Shown here piece after piece: positions 7,601-15,298 of a stretch of DNA of 22,230 nucleotides. Position numbers and translations under genes: made by a program. The DNA comes from a bacterium (GTDB taxonomy: Bacteria; Desulfobacterota; S145-22), in assembly GCA_027073795.1 (NCBI GenBank), contig JALTEW010000243.1, positions 1 to 22,230 of the forward strand. Direction: 5' to 3'. The notes under the pieces are model-generated. The model ran no database searches. It saw nothing but the letters and a program-made list of their open reading frames with translations, and was not told the origin of the DNA. Position 1 is the first letter of the stretch. The number at the start of each line of letters is the position of its first letter.

Positions 7601-7912
7601 ATGAGTGTTCTCATTGAGTTTGCCATGTTTCCCACGGATAAAGGGGAAAGTGTTAGCGGGTATGTGAGCCGAATTTTAAAAATGTTCAAGGAAGGTGAGG
7701 TGCCTTATCAGTTGACACCTATGGGGACCATTTTTGAGACAGAAACGATGTCAGAGGCCCTGAAGGTAATAGAGGAGGCCTACGAAAGACTTGCCCCGGA
7801 CTGCAACCGCATTTACGCAACGGCAAAATTCGACATCCGTAAGAACAGGTCCCGCCGGATGACGGAAAAGATTGAATCCATCGAAAAGCGAATCGGTAAG
7901 GTGAACACATAG
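7601..7912 (+). CDS. MTH1187-family thiamine-binding protein
   Basis: This 103-residue protein matches the MTH1187/YqgV family (DUF77, Thiamine_BP): EFAMFPTDKGESVSGYVSRI at the N-terminus, YQLTPMGTIFE in the middle and a helical C-terminus. The family has a ferredoxin-like fold, forms oligomers and binds thiamine or a related small molecule; its role in the cell is poorly defined. I chose ATG 7601 over the in-frame ATG at 7574 because AAGGAG (7586-7591) precedes it by 9 bases and the family begins at this point. It lies 29 bases after mscS and is probably cotranscribed. It is convergent with the methyltransferase gene that ends at 7967. Confidence 0.85.
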   Translation: MSVLIEFAMFPTDKGESVSGYVSRILKMFKEGEVPYQLTPMGTIFETETMSEALKVIEEAYERLAPDCNRIYATAKFDIRKNRSRRMTEKIESIEKRIGKVNT

Positions 7913-7966
7913 GAATAGGAAGTGCGGACGGCCCCATGTCCTTGCTCTCGTGGGGTATGAAGAGGT

Positions 7967-8533
7967 TTAGGTGTTCTTCAGTAGTATGCCGTAACTCCTG
8001 AAGATTCGTAAGGGCTGCAGGATGCGGAATCCATGCTGCTCCGCGATTGTAAGGGTCGCCTTAAATCTGGAATCGGAAACATGCCCTTTTGGCTCCGCGA
8101 GGAGGAACTTACCTGCTGATTTTAGCAGGGTGGACACCTCGCGGAAGAAGTGCGAGGTGTCGGGAACCTCATGAACCGCGGCGAAGGCGAGGGCGAAATC
8201 GATTTTACCATTGAATTCTTCTAACCCGAGGGCGTCCGGCGGACATACTCGGGCGGTAATTCTGTTAGACAAACTGGCTTTTTGGGCGCGTTTGGCGAGC
8301 TTGTTTATCATTCCTGCCTGGACATCTACCGCAATCACCTTCCCCTCCGGTCCTACCATCCTTGCGAGGGGAAGGGTGAAAAACCCCATGGCGCAGCCGA
8401 AATCCAGCACGGTCATGCCTTCACGAACGTGGCGTCCCAGTATTTTTTGAGGATTCTGATAAAGTTTCCGCAAGGGGTTGTTGAGAAGGTGGCCAACCCA
8501 TATCGGGCAGACGTGGTGTTCATGTTCAGGCAT
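7967..8533 (-). CDS. small class I SAM-dependent methyltransferase, substrate unknown
   Basis: This 188-residue protein has an N-terminal segment with CPIWVGHLLNNPLRKL, then the SAM fold: motif I VLDFGCAMGFF (42-52), the acidic residue ending strand 2 in IAVDVQ (D70), DFALAF (112-117) and LLAEPKG (144-150). In motif I the usual central Gly is Ala48. It is near the minimum length for the fold and has no separate substrate domain. The order resembles small UbiE-like methyltransferases, but the substrate cannot be inferred. The ATG at 8533-8531 follows an AAAGGGGG ribosome site (5-base spacing). It is a single-gene minus-strand unit, convergent with the thiamine-binding gene across a 54-base gap without a clear terminator. 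Confidence 0.85.
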   Translation of the reverse strand: MPEHEHHVCPIWVGHLLNNPLRKLYQNPQKILGRHVREGMTVLDFGCAMGFFTLPLARMVGPEGKVIAVDVQAGMINKLAKRAQKASLSNRITARVCPPDALGLEEFNGKIDFALAFAAVHEVPDTSHFFREVSTLLKSAGKFLLAEPKGHVSDSRFKATLTIAEQHGFRILQPLRIFRSYGILLKNT

Positions 8534-8581
8534 GAATTCCCCCTTTGATCAACACAAAAAAACGCCTAACAGGTATCCCTT

Positions 8582-8587
8582 ATTATA
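8582..8587 (-). promoter_or_regulatory. candidate -10 element for the small methyltransferase gene
   Basis: A perfect TATAAT on the minus strand lies about 48 bases upstream of the ATG. No recognisable -35 is present at the right distance (CAATTA at 17 bases), so the call rests on the -10 alone. Confidence 0.3.
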
Positions 8588-8594
8588 CTCTCTT

Positions 8595-8921
8595 TTATAT
8601 CAGATAATTGGTGCTCAGGAAAGGGGGGCAAGAGGTGCAGGTGAAAAGGGACAGGGATTTACGCGGATGAACCTCTAATAAATTATTTGTCCAAGAAAAA
8701 TCTGTGTCCCTTTTTATTTTTCGCTGCCAGCGGCTGAATTTATGGTGGCAAACCACAAAATAAAACCCTAAATAATTGATTTTGAGAACTTCACCCACGT
8801 CAAATCTGCCGACGGAAGTACCCCAACTCCAGGCATTTTCTATTCCACATATTACGTCAAACGGGAAATAGGTAACAATTTTGAAGACCGTTCCAGAAAA
8901 AAGTGGAATCTTTTTTTGCAT
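8595..8921 (-). CDS. doubtful hypothetical protein
   Basis: A 108-residue open frame starts at ATG 8921-8919. Its composition is not absurd for a protein (aromatic-rich, e.g. WSWGTSVGRFDVGEVLKI), but I recognise no family. No ribosome site precedes it, and its 3' third runs through the long inverted repeat at 8644-8714. It may be a relic of an inserted element or chance. I report it because it is the only frame of any length in this gap. Confidence 0.2.
   Translation of the reverse strand: MQKKIPLFSGTVFKIVTYFPFDVICGIENAWSWGTSVGRFDVGEVLKINYLGFYFVVCHHKFSRWQRKIKRDTDFSWTNNLLEVHPRKSLSLFTCTSCPPFLSTNYLI
8644..8714. repeat. long imperfect inverted repeat (17-base arms, 37-base loop)
   Basis: The left arm 8644-8660 reads AAAAGGGACAGGGATTT. 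The right arm 8698-8714 reads, on the opposite strand, AAAAGGGACACAGATTT. Fifteen of 17 positions match; one of the differences is a G-U-compatible pair. The right arm continues into a T-rich tract. The arms share the AAAAGGGACA core. Such dispersed palindromes are often mobile-element or REP-like relics, which is an inference here. It could also act as a terminator for plus-strand readthrough. Confidence 0.6.
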
Positions 8922-8994
8922 TTAGCTTGAAGCCAGGGCTCTAAACGCTTACTTAACCCTTGCGCTTGCAGGCGATTTGAGATAGATAGGAATT

Positions 8995-10077
8995 ATGCGA
9001 ATTGGGATCATTGGACTGCCGCTGAGCGGCAAAACAACCCTTTTTGAGGCGCTAACGGGGTCTTCGCCGGAGAATCGCCATTCGGGAAGACAAGGGCCGG
9101 ATATTAAGGTTGTCAAGGTGATGGATGACCGGGTTACGCATCTGGCCGAGATGTATCATCCCAAGAAGGTTACCTACGCCGAAATGGAGTATTTAGACTT
9201 TGCCGGCATTGTCAAGGATGGTCAAACCCGAGAAATGGACGGGGCCTTTCTGAAATCCATTGGAAAAATTGAGGCCTTTATTCATGTGGTCAGGGTCTTT
9301 CCGGACCGTGTTTTCCCCCATCCTCTCGGTAAAGTAGATCCCCTGCGCGACATTGAACGGTTTCATACCGACTTAATCTTGTCTGACCTTTCCATCATTG
9401 AGAAGCGCCTGGAAAGGCTTCGCAAGGATATGAAACGAGGTCTCCCGGTAAAGGAAGAAACGGCCTTGCTTCAGCGTTGCCAGGGCGTCCTGGAGGATGA
9501 AACCTTTCTAAATCAGCTTGAGCTTGATGCCGCGGCGCGGCAGCGCCTTCGGGGGTATGACTTTTTGACGCTTCGGCCCATGATCGTGGCTCTTAATGTT
9601 CACGAGGACCAGCTTGGTTCACCCGAGGTAGAGACCTTGACGAGACAGGTAGAAGAAAAATATCCCTTTCTGAAGGACAGCCTGTTCGTGGTGGCTGGTG
9701 GGATTGAAATGGAGATCGCCCAGCTTTCGGGGGAAGATGCGGTGGAGTTTCTGGAAGACCTCGGGATAGAGGAAAGCGCCATGAACCGCCTGATTCATCT
9801 GTGCTATCGAAAGTTAGGGAGGATATCCTTTTTTACCGTCGGAGAGGATGAGGTGAAGGCATGGACCATCCCGAAAGGTCTGCCGGCGGTGAAGGCGGCA
9901 GGCGTGATACATTCGGATTTCGAGCGGGGGTTTATCAAGGCGGAAGTTATTGCGTATGATGACCTTATGAAGGTTGGGGGGATCCCGGCTGCTCGTCAGA
10001 AGGGACTGCTTAGGCTCGAGGGAAAAGATTATCCCGTTAAGGACGGAGATGTCATAACGTTTCGGTTTAACGTCTGA
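8995..10077 (+). CDS. ychF: YchF-type P-loop ATPase (OLA1/YchF family)
   Basis: This 360-residue protein has the P-loop GLPLSGKTT (7-15), a DFAG G3 motif (68-71) and a divergent G4, NVHE at 201-204. The NxxE form in place of NKxD is typical of YchF/OLA1, which binds ATP rather than GTP despite its Obg-like fold. A coiled-coil insertion lies about 125-180. The C-terminal DUF933/TGS-like domain shows SFFTVGEDEVKAW, HSDFERGFIKAEV and the ending KDGDVITFRFNV. The family is linked to ribosome binding and stress or redox responses. The ATG at 8995 follows AGGA with short spacing. trkH starts 8 bases after the stop, so the two are probably cotranscribed. The protein is about normal length for the family. 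Confidence 0.92.
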   Translation: MRIGIIGLPLSGKTTLFEALTGSSPENRHSGRQGPDIKVVKVMDDRVTHLAEMYHPKKVTYAEMEYLDFAGIVKDGQTREMDGAFLKSIGKIEAFIHVVRVFPDRVFPHPLGKVDPLRDIERFHTDLILSDLSIIEKRLERLRKDMKRGLPVKEETALLQRCQGVLEDETFLNQLELDAAARQRLRGYDFLTLRPMIVALNVHEDQLGSPEVETLTRQVEEKYPFLKDSLFVVAGGIEMEIAQLSGEDAVEFLEDLGIEESAMNRLIHLCYRKLGRISFFTVGEDEVKAWTIPKGLPAVKAAGVIHSDFERGFIKAEVIAYDDLMKVGGIPAARQKGLLRLEGKDYPVKDGDVITFRFNV

Positions 10078-10085
10078 ACACGGCC

Positions 10086-11453
10086 ATGGCGTTTAACGAG
10101 AGTCACGTAAAAGGTGGAAGGCCGCCTTTACGCCCCGCGCACTATCTGTTGCTGGGATTTGCCGGGGCAATCCTTATCGGTGCGGTGCTTCTCTATCTTC
10201 CGGTAAGCGCCCATGGCCCTCATCTTTCCTTTGTTGATGCCCTGTTTACCTCTACCTCGGCAGTTTGTGTGACGGGCCTGATTGTGGTGGATACGGGGAC
10301 CAAGTTTACCTGTTTTGGACAGATGGTCATCCTGGCCCTCATCCAGTTGGGGGGATTGGGGATTATGACCTTTTCAGTCTTTTTTATGATTCTCTTAGGC
10401 AAGCGAATCTCTTTCAAAGGTCGCATGGTCATTCACGACAGTTTCAGCCATTCACCCTTCAAAAATTTTTCGGGGATGCTCGAGGCAATTTTTATTCTGA
10501 CTTTTGGCGTGGAAACGCTGGGGGCACTGGGGCTGACGCTTGAATTTCTGAGGGATTTTCCCCTGAAGCGCGCGGCTTATCTGGGCGTTTTCCATTCTAT
10601 TTCTGCCTTCTGCAATGCGGGGTTCTCCCTCTTTCCCGACAGCCTGGTGCGCTACCAGAATAATATCGGGGTCAATGTAATTTTCATGGCTCTTATCGTA
10701 CTGGGAGGATTGGGGTTCCTGGTTTTGATTGATCTGCCCACCCTTTTCGACAAGCGCCGTCGGCTTTCCCTCCACTCCAGAATCGTTCTGATGACAACGG
10801 GAGCCCTCATTCTGGGGGGGGCGCTTTTCATTTTTATTGCTGAATACTCGAACCAACTTGCCGGTCTGCCTACGAAGGGGAAGATTCTGGCCGCTTTTTT
10901 CCAGTCGGTGACGCCCAGAACGGCTGGATTCAACACCCTCGATTACGCGAAACTGACTCATGCCACGCTTTTTTTCACCCTGTTTCTGATGTTTGTGGGT
11001 GCTTCACCCGGTTCTTGTGGAGGGGGTATCAAAACTAGCACCTTCAGCGTTTTGCTCCTGCTCGTATGGCGTCGCATTCACGGGCATCGCAGGGTGTCTG
11101 TTTTTCAGAGGACACTTCCCCAAGAGGTCACGGACCGTGTCATCGTTATAACTTTTCTGGCATTTGTAGCTGTTTTCCTGGCCACACTGCTGATCATGAT
11201 GGTTGAGAGTTGGGGGGTCCCCTTCGAGAAGTCTTCCCGGCATCTGATAAGTGGCCTTTTCGAGGTGGTTTCCGCCTTTGGAACGGTGGGCTTGTCCACG
11301 GGGATAACCCCTGTTTTATCCTCTGTTAGTAAGGTGATATTGGTCCTGGTGATGTATCTCGGAAGGGTGGGACCGGCAACGGTGGCCTTTTCCATGCGCC
11401 CCCAGGAGGAGGAACACTTTCGGTACGCTGAAGAATCGGTGATGATTGGTTAA
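10086..11453 (+). CDS. trkH: TrkH/KtrB-family potassium uptake channel subunit
   Basis: This 455-residue inner-membrane protein has the four-fold M1-P-M2 architecture of the Trk/Ktr/HKT superfamily. The four selectivity-filter loops are visible: STSAVCVTGLIVVDT, SISAFCNAGFSLF, SVTPRTAGFNTLD and VVSAFGTVGLSTGITP. Each has its conserved Gly. An intramembrane loop rich in Gly/Ser (FVGASPGSCGGGIKT) follows in the third repeat, as in this family. It moves K+ inward and needs a cytosolic RCK gating subunit. A TrkA-like protein is encoded at 13543-14202 on the other strand. The ribosome site is weak, so translational coupling to ychF (8-base gap) is likely. Its stop codon overlaps the tsaD stop codon tail to tail by 4 bases (TTAA, 11450-11453). 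Confidence 0.93.
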   Translation: MAFNESHVKGGRPPLRPAHYLLLGFAGAILIGAVLLYLPVSAHGPHLSFVDALFTSTSAVCVTGLIVVDTGTKFTCFGQMVILALIQLGGLGIMTFSVFFMILLGKRISFKGRMVIHDSFSHSPFKNFSGMLEAIFILTFGVETLGALGLTLEFLRDFPLKRAAYLGVFHSISAFCNAGFSLFPDSLVRYQNNIGVNVIFMALIVLGGLGFLVLIDLPTLFDKRRRLSLHSRIVLMTTGALILGGALFIFIAEYSNQLAGLPTKGKILAAFFQSVTPRTAGFNTLDYAKLTHATLFFTLFLMFVGASPGSCGGGIKTSTFSVLLLLVWRRIHGHRRVSVFQRTLPQEVTDRVIVITFLAFVAVFLATLLIMMVESWGVPFEKSSRHLISGLFEVVSAFGTVGLSTGITPVLSSVSKVILVLVMYLGRVGPATVAFSMRPQEEEHFRYAEESVMIG

Positions 11454-12487
11454 AGAGATTCCAGCGGCAGGCGTGAGACGGCGTTCAGGGAGAAGGGATC
11501 CCTTTGTCCTCTCTCGAGTCGGATCATTCCCGCATAGGCAATCATGGCGGCGTTGTCCGTGCAGAATTTACTGTCCGGGATGGTGACACGTATCCCGATT
11601 TTTTTCGATTTCCTTTCAATCTCATCCCTCAGACGATGATTCGCCGCTACTCCTCCTGTGACGACCAGCTCCTTTAACCCTGTTTTCTCCAACGCGAAAA
11701 AGGCCTTCCGGATCAGGGCCTGAACGACGGCTTCCTGAAAGGAGGTGCACAGATCTCTTTTTATTTCCAGAGGGATTGACTTTTCTTTATCCCGGATAGC
11801 CCCCATTTTTTTGACTGTGTAAACCAGAGCAGTTTTGAGGCCGCTAAAACTGAAGTTCAGGTTGTCGCGCTGGGGAAATCCAATGGGGAAATCATAGGCC
11901 TTGGGATTTCCTCCTTCCCGTGAGAGGCGGTCAATGGCGATGCCACCGGGATAAGGCAGACCCAGGAGCTTTCCTGCCTTGTCAAGGGCCTCGCCAGCGG
12001 CGTCATCCACGGTCTTACCCAGCAGCTCGTAGCGGCCGAAGTCGTTTACCTTGTACAGGCTGGTGTGGCCCCCCGAAACAATCAGTCCGAGAAAGGGAAA
12101 ATGGGGGTGGGAATCTTCCGGTTTGAGAAAAGGAGAGAGGAGATGCCCTTCAAGGTGGTGAACACCCACAAAGGGACGTTTTAGCGACCATGCCAGTGCC
12201 TTGGCAAAGGAAAGACCTATCAGGAGGGCACCCACCAAGCCCGGGGCAAAGGTTGCCGCGATGCCATCAAGGGTATTCAGAGAGATATTTGCCTGTTTCA
12301 GCGCCTCCTGTGTAACGGGAACAATAGCTTCGATATGCTTGCGGGCCGCCAGCTCGGGAATGACCCCCCCATACGGAGCGTGGTCTTTGATTTGTGAACG
12401 CACCACACTGGAAAGGATTCCTCGCCGTGAGTCAATGACTGCTGCAGCGGTTTCGTCACACGAGGATTCGATGCCCAGAACAATCAT
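11450..12487 (-). CDS. tsaD: tRNA N6-threonylcarbamoyladenosine synthase subunit TsaD
   Basis: This 345-residue protein is a TsaD/Kae1/Gcp family member. It transfers the threonylcarbamoyl group from TC-AMP to A37 of ANN-decoding tRNAs, normally with TsaB and TsaE, which are not in this window. Visible signatures are the ATPase-like N-terminus VLGIESSCDETAAAV, the metal-binding HHLEGH (H111 and H115), the SGGHTSLY loop, GEALDKAGKLLGLPYPGG and VTGGVAANHRLR. Length is normal. I took ATG at 12487-12485; a TTG one codon earlier is less likely. The ATG overlaps the dgt stop (TGATG), so translation is coupled. It is the last gene of the minus-strand trkA-dgt-tsaD unit and meets trkH tail to tail with a 4-base overlap. 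Confidence 0.95.
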   Translation of the reverse strand: MIVLGIESSCDETAAAVIDSRRGILSSVVRSQIKDHAPYGGVIPELAARKHIEAIVPVTQEALKQANISLNTLDGIAATFAPGLVGALLIGLSFAKALAWSLKRPFVGVHHLEGHLLSPFLKPEDSHPHFPFLGLIVSGGHTSLYKVNDFGRYELLGKTVDDAAGEALDKAGKLLGLPYPGGIAIDRLSREGGNPKAYDFPIGFPQRDNLNFSFSGLKTALVYTVKKMGAIRDKEKSIPLEIKRDLCTSFQEAVVQALIRKAFFALEKTGLKELVVTGGVAANHRLRDEIERKSKKIGIRVTIPDSKFCTDNAAMIAYAGMIRLERGQRDPFSLNAVSRLPLESL

Positions 12488-13533
12488 CAATAAACCATCC
12501 AGGGGCGCGGGAGGAAAATTTCCTGATAGAGCTGCATGGCGTACTGGTCTGTCATGCCGGCAATGAAGTCACAGACACAGCGGTAGTAGGGATCATTGGG
12601 GATACATGTTTTTCGCTCTCCCAGCAGTCTGGATTCATCTTCCATGAAATAATTATACAGGTCCACGAGTATCTTTGAGGCCTTGTTAAAATCAGAAACG
12701 ACCTGAGGGCTCGTGTAGACCTTTTCATATAGGAAAGTACGCAGAGAAAGGGCAAGTTCTTCAACATTGGGGGAAAACTGGATAGTGGAAAGGGGCGCCT
12801 GCGCCTGGCTGGTTGTGATGATATCCACCACAAGGGTATTGATTCGTTTGGAATGGGTGTCGCCTAATCCCGTCAGGATTTTCTGGGGCACATTGTGGAG
12901 GGAGATGATGCCGCTTCGGAGGGCATCGTCCAGGTCGTGATTGATGTAGGCCACGACATCGGCAATTCGGACGACCTGTCCCTCGAGGGTCGCAGGCAAT
13001 TGTTCCCTTTTGTCGGGGACGATATCCCCCAGTCCCTTGGAGTGTTTCAGGATACCATCCCGGACCTCAAATGTCAGGTTCAATCCCTTTCCGTCTCTTT
13101 CCAGCTTGTCCACCACACGCAGGCTCTGCTCGTAATGCCGGAAGCCTCCAGGGATAATCCGATTCAGGACGCTCTCTCCCGCATGGCCAAAGGGGGTGTG
13201 CCCCAGGTCATGCCCCAGGGCGATGGCCTCAGTTAAATCCTCGTTGAGGCCCAGGGCCTTTGAAAGGGTTCGGGCAATCTGGGAAACCTCCAGGGTATGG
13301 GTCAGGCGGGTTCGGTAGTGGTCGCCGGCCGGAGACAGAAAGACCTGGGTTTTGTGTTTCAGTCGCCGGAAAGACTTGCTATGGATAATCCGGTCGCGGT
13401 CATGCTGGAAGGCGGGGCGGATATCGTCCTCTTTTTCCGGATGAAGCCGCCCGCGTGACTGACTGCTTAGCGTGGCATAGGGGGAAAGAATGGCCTTTTC
13501 CTTCTCTTCGAGGTGTTCCCGTATCGTTCTCAT
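12487..13533 (-). CDS. dgt: deoxyguanosinetriphosphate triphosphohydrolase-like protein
   Basis: This 348-residue HD-domain phosphohydrolase carries RRLKHKTQVF, then the HD metal ligands H79 (LTHTLEVSQIART) and H108-D109 (LGHDLGHTPFGHAGE). Late motifs include VRIADVVAYINHDLDD. Members of this short dGTPase class split dNTPs into nucleoside and tripolyphosphate; substrate preference varies and cannot be read here. I used ATG at 13533-13531; a GTG one codon upstream is possible. It starts 9 bases after the trkA stop and overlaps tsaD by 1 base at its end, so it is the middle gene of a three-gene operon. The C-terminus (FLPRPWMVY) is intact. Confidence 0.92.
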   Translation of the reverse strand: MRTIREHLEEKEKAILSPYATLSSQSRGRLHPEKEDDIRPAFQHDRDRIIHSKSFRRLKHKTQVFLSPAGDHYRTRLTHTLEVSQIARTLSKALGLNEDLTEAIALGHDLGHTPFGHAGESVLNRIIPGGFRHYEQSLRVVDKLERDGKGLNLTFEVRDGILKHSKGLGDIVPDKREQLPATLEGQVVRIADVVAYINHDLDDALRSGIISLHNVPQKILTGLGDTHSKRINTLVVDIITTSQAQAPLSTIQFSPNVEELALSLRTFLYEKVYTSPQVVSDFNKASKILVDLYNYFMEDESRLLGERKTCIPNDPYYRCVCDFIAGMTDQYAMQLYQEIFLPRPWMVY

Positions 13534-13542
13534 CACCGCTTC

Positions 13543-14202
13543 TCAGAGCTTCTTTTTTTGAAGGGCTTCCAAGTCACCGTTGGCTCCCATGACGACCATC
13601 ATGTCGCTGTCCTTGATGATGAAGTCGGCGCCTGGAATCATGACCATCTTTTCTGGAACAAATTCCTTGATGGCAATGACCTGAACCCGATACTTCTTTC
13701 TCAGATCGATTTCAGCCAGGGTTTTGCCGATAAATTCCTTTGGGGGAGCGATTTCCATGATGCTGTAATCGGGGGCCAGGGGGAGAAATTCCATGACATT
13801 TCTCGAGGTAAGGCTATTGGCCACCTTGACCGCCATTTCCCGTTCTGCGAAGACGACATCGGTCGCACCGATCTTCTCGAGGATTTTTGCGTGATCGTTG
13901 GTCCTGGCCTTGACCACGATACGATTAACGCCCATTTCCTTGAGGTAGAGGGTGGCCAGGATGCTGGCCTCCATGGGGGTTCCGATGGCCACGATGGCCA
14001 CGTCAACCTCGGGAACGCCCAAACTGACAAGAGCCTCTTTATCTGTTGCGTTGGCGACCACTGCCTGGGAGCAGAAGTCCTTGATTTCCTGAACCACTTC
14101 CCGTTTTGAGTCGATGGCGATTACATCGTGTCCCTTCTCAAAAAGGGTCTTGACAAGATAGAACCCAAAGCGTCCCAAACCTATTATTGCGAAACGCCGC
14201 AT
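13543..14202 (-). CDS. trkA: TrkA/KtrA-type RCK potassium channel gating subunit
   Basis: This 219-residue cytosolic protein has an N-terminal RCK (Rossmann) domain with the dinucleotide motif GLGRFG (8-13) and the acidic IAID near residue 33. VVANATD and VAIVAIGTPMEASI follow. A C-terminal RCK_C domain covers about 135-217, with FIGKTLAEIDLRKKY and GADFIIKDSDMMVVMG. Such a single RCK_N-RCK_C unit resembles KtrA more than the duplicated E. coli TrkA. It should bind nucleotides and gate a TrkH/KtrB pore, presumably the one at 10086-11453. GGAAGGG precedes the ATG (14202-14200) by about 8 bases. It opens the minus-strand operon with dgt and tsaD and diverges from galE across 82 bases. Confidence 0.93.
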   Translation of the reverse strand: MRRFAIIGLGRFGFYLVKTLFEKGHDVIAIDSKREVVQEIKDFCSQAVVANATDKEALVSLGVPEVDVAIVAIGTPMEASILATLYLKEMGVNRIVVKARTNDHAKILEKIGATDVVFAEREMAVKVANSLTSRNVMEFLPLAPDYSIMEIAPPKEFIGKTLAEIDLRKKYRVQVIAIKEFVPEKMVMIPGADFIIKDSDMMVVMGANGDLEALQKKKL

Positions 14203-14223
14203 AAGATTTCCCTTCCATGTTCA

Positions 14224-14252
14224 TTGACATCTCTATACTGAGCGATTAAGAT
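14224..14252 (+). promoter_or_regulatory. sigma-70-type promoter of the galE-purF-pyrE operon
   Basis: A perfect -35 TTGACA (14224-14229), a 17-base spacer and -10 TAAGAT (14247-14252) lie in the trkA-galE divergent gap. The predicted start near 14259 gives a leader of about 26 bases. A weaker minus-strand pair (TTTAGG / TATAGA, spacer 17) in the same gap could serve trkA, so the two promoters would overlap. Confidence 0.65.
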
Positions 14253-14284
14253 GTCCTAAAAAGTTATAGTTCCTGGAAGGGATG

Positions 14285-15298
14285 ATGTCAAATATTCTCG
14301 TTACCGGTGGGGCGGGATATATCGGTTCCGTGACGGCGCGGGAGCTTGCCCGCGCAGGGTACCGCGTTGTTGTGATAGATAACCTCTCAAAGGGGCACAG
14401 AGAAGCCCTCCCCGAGGGGGTTACCTTTGTTGAAGGGGACATCGGGGATGTGTCCCTTATCAAGAAGCTGGTCTGGTCGTATGATGTGGATCGGGTGATT
14501 CATTTTGCTGCCTATTCTCTTGTTGGAGAGTCGTTTGAGAAACCTGAACTGTATTTCGAGAACAACCTGATCAAGGGAGTTCGCTTGATTGGTGCGTGTG
14601 TGGAAAGTGGCGTCAGGCATTTTGTTTTGTCTTCCACTGCCGCCGTTTATGGAGATCCCCTTGAAATTCCTATTCCGGAATCCCATCCTCTTACGCCGAA
14701 AAATCCATATGGTTTCTCGAAACTGGGGCTGGAGGACGTGCTTAGGAGCTACAGTCAGACGCATGGGTTGAACGTCGCTTTTTTGAGGTATTTCAACGCC
14801 GCGGGAGCCGCTTCGGGTGGCATGATTGGGGAAGACCACGCACCAGAAACCCATCTGATTCCTATTATTTTTCAGACGGCCCTGAAAAAGCGCGAGAAAG
14901 TTTATGTATTTGGAGGGGATTACGATACCCCTGATGGAACAGCGATTCGCGATTATATCCATGTTCAGGACCTCGCACGCGCCCATATTCTGGTTTTGGA
15001 GGCGATGGAAAACGGGTTGCCTCATGAGGCTTACAACCTGGGGGTTGGACGTGGGTATTCTGTTCTTGAAGTTCTGACAGAGGCACAGGAGGCTTGCGGC
15101 CTTACCATTCCATACGAGATTGTCGGAAGACGGGTGGGAGATCCCCCTGTTCTCGTGGCAGACAACCGGCGTTTCACCCGTGAGTTCGACTGGCAGCCGG
15201 AATATGGAAACTTGAGAGACATTTTGGTATCCGCCTGGCAGTGGCACCGGGTACACCCCGATGGGTATGGAAATGGAGAGAGTCATGGGGCCATTTGA
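14285..15298 (+). CDS. galE: UDP-glucose 4-epimerase (extended SDR family)
   Basis: This 337-residue protein begins with the NAD-binding GGAGYIG (8-14) and carries the catalytic SSTAAVYG strand, Y142 and K146 in NPYGFSK, RYFNAAGA, and the substrate-binding RDYIHVQDLARAH. It interconverts UDP-glucose and UDP-galactose; other UDP-sugar epimerase substrates cannot be excluded. I used the second of two adjacent ATGs (14285) because GGAAGG (14275-14280) is only 1 base from the first (14282). Length is normal. It leads a compact plus-strand operon. The purF start lies inside its last codons, an unusual pairing of nucleotide-sugar and purine genes that probably reflects operon compaction. Confidence 0.9.
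   Translation: MSNILVTGGAGYIGSVTARELARAGYRVVVIDNLSKGHREALPEGVTFVEGDIGDVSLIKKLVWSYDVDRVIHFAAYSLVGESFEKPELYFENNLIKGVRLIGACVESGVRHFVLSSTAAVYGDPLEIPIPESHPLTPKNPYGFSKLGLEDVLRSYSQTHGLNVAFLRYFNAAGAASGGMIGEDHAPETHLIPIIFQTALKKREKVYVFGGDYDTPDGTAIRDYIHVQDLARAHILVLEAMENGLPHEAYNLGVGRGYSVLEVLTEAQEACGLTIPYEIVGRRVGDPPVLVADNRRFTREFDWQPEYGNLRDILVSAWQWHRVHPDGYGNGESHGAI

Larger units (their letters stand above)
8534..8994. other. 461-base intergenic region with a long hairpin and no convincing gene
   Basis: The region separates the minus-strand methyltransferase from ychF. It contains the putative methyltransferase -10 (8582-8587) and a long imperfect inverted repeat (8644-8714), listed separately. One uninterrupted minus-strand frame runs 8921-8595 and is listed separately with low confidence. 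I see no tRNA, no clear ychF promoter and no recognisable transposase gene. Confidence 0.5.

Noticed and set aside
7930..7965. CCCCA...TGGGG hairpin between the convergent thiamine-binding and methyltransferase genes
   Set aside because: Only five pairs with a large loop and no T-tract on either strand, so it is not called as a bidirectional terminator.
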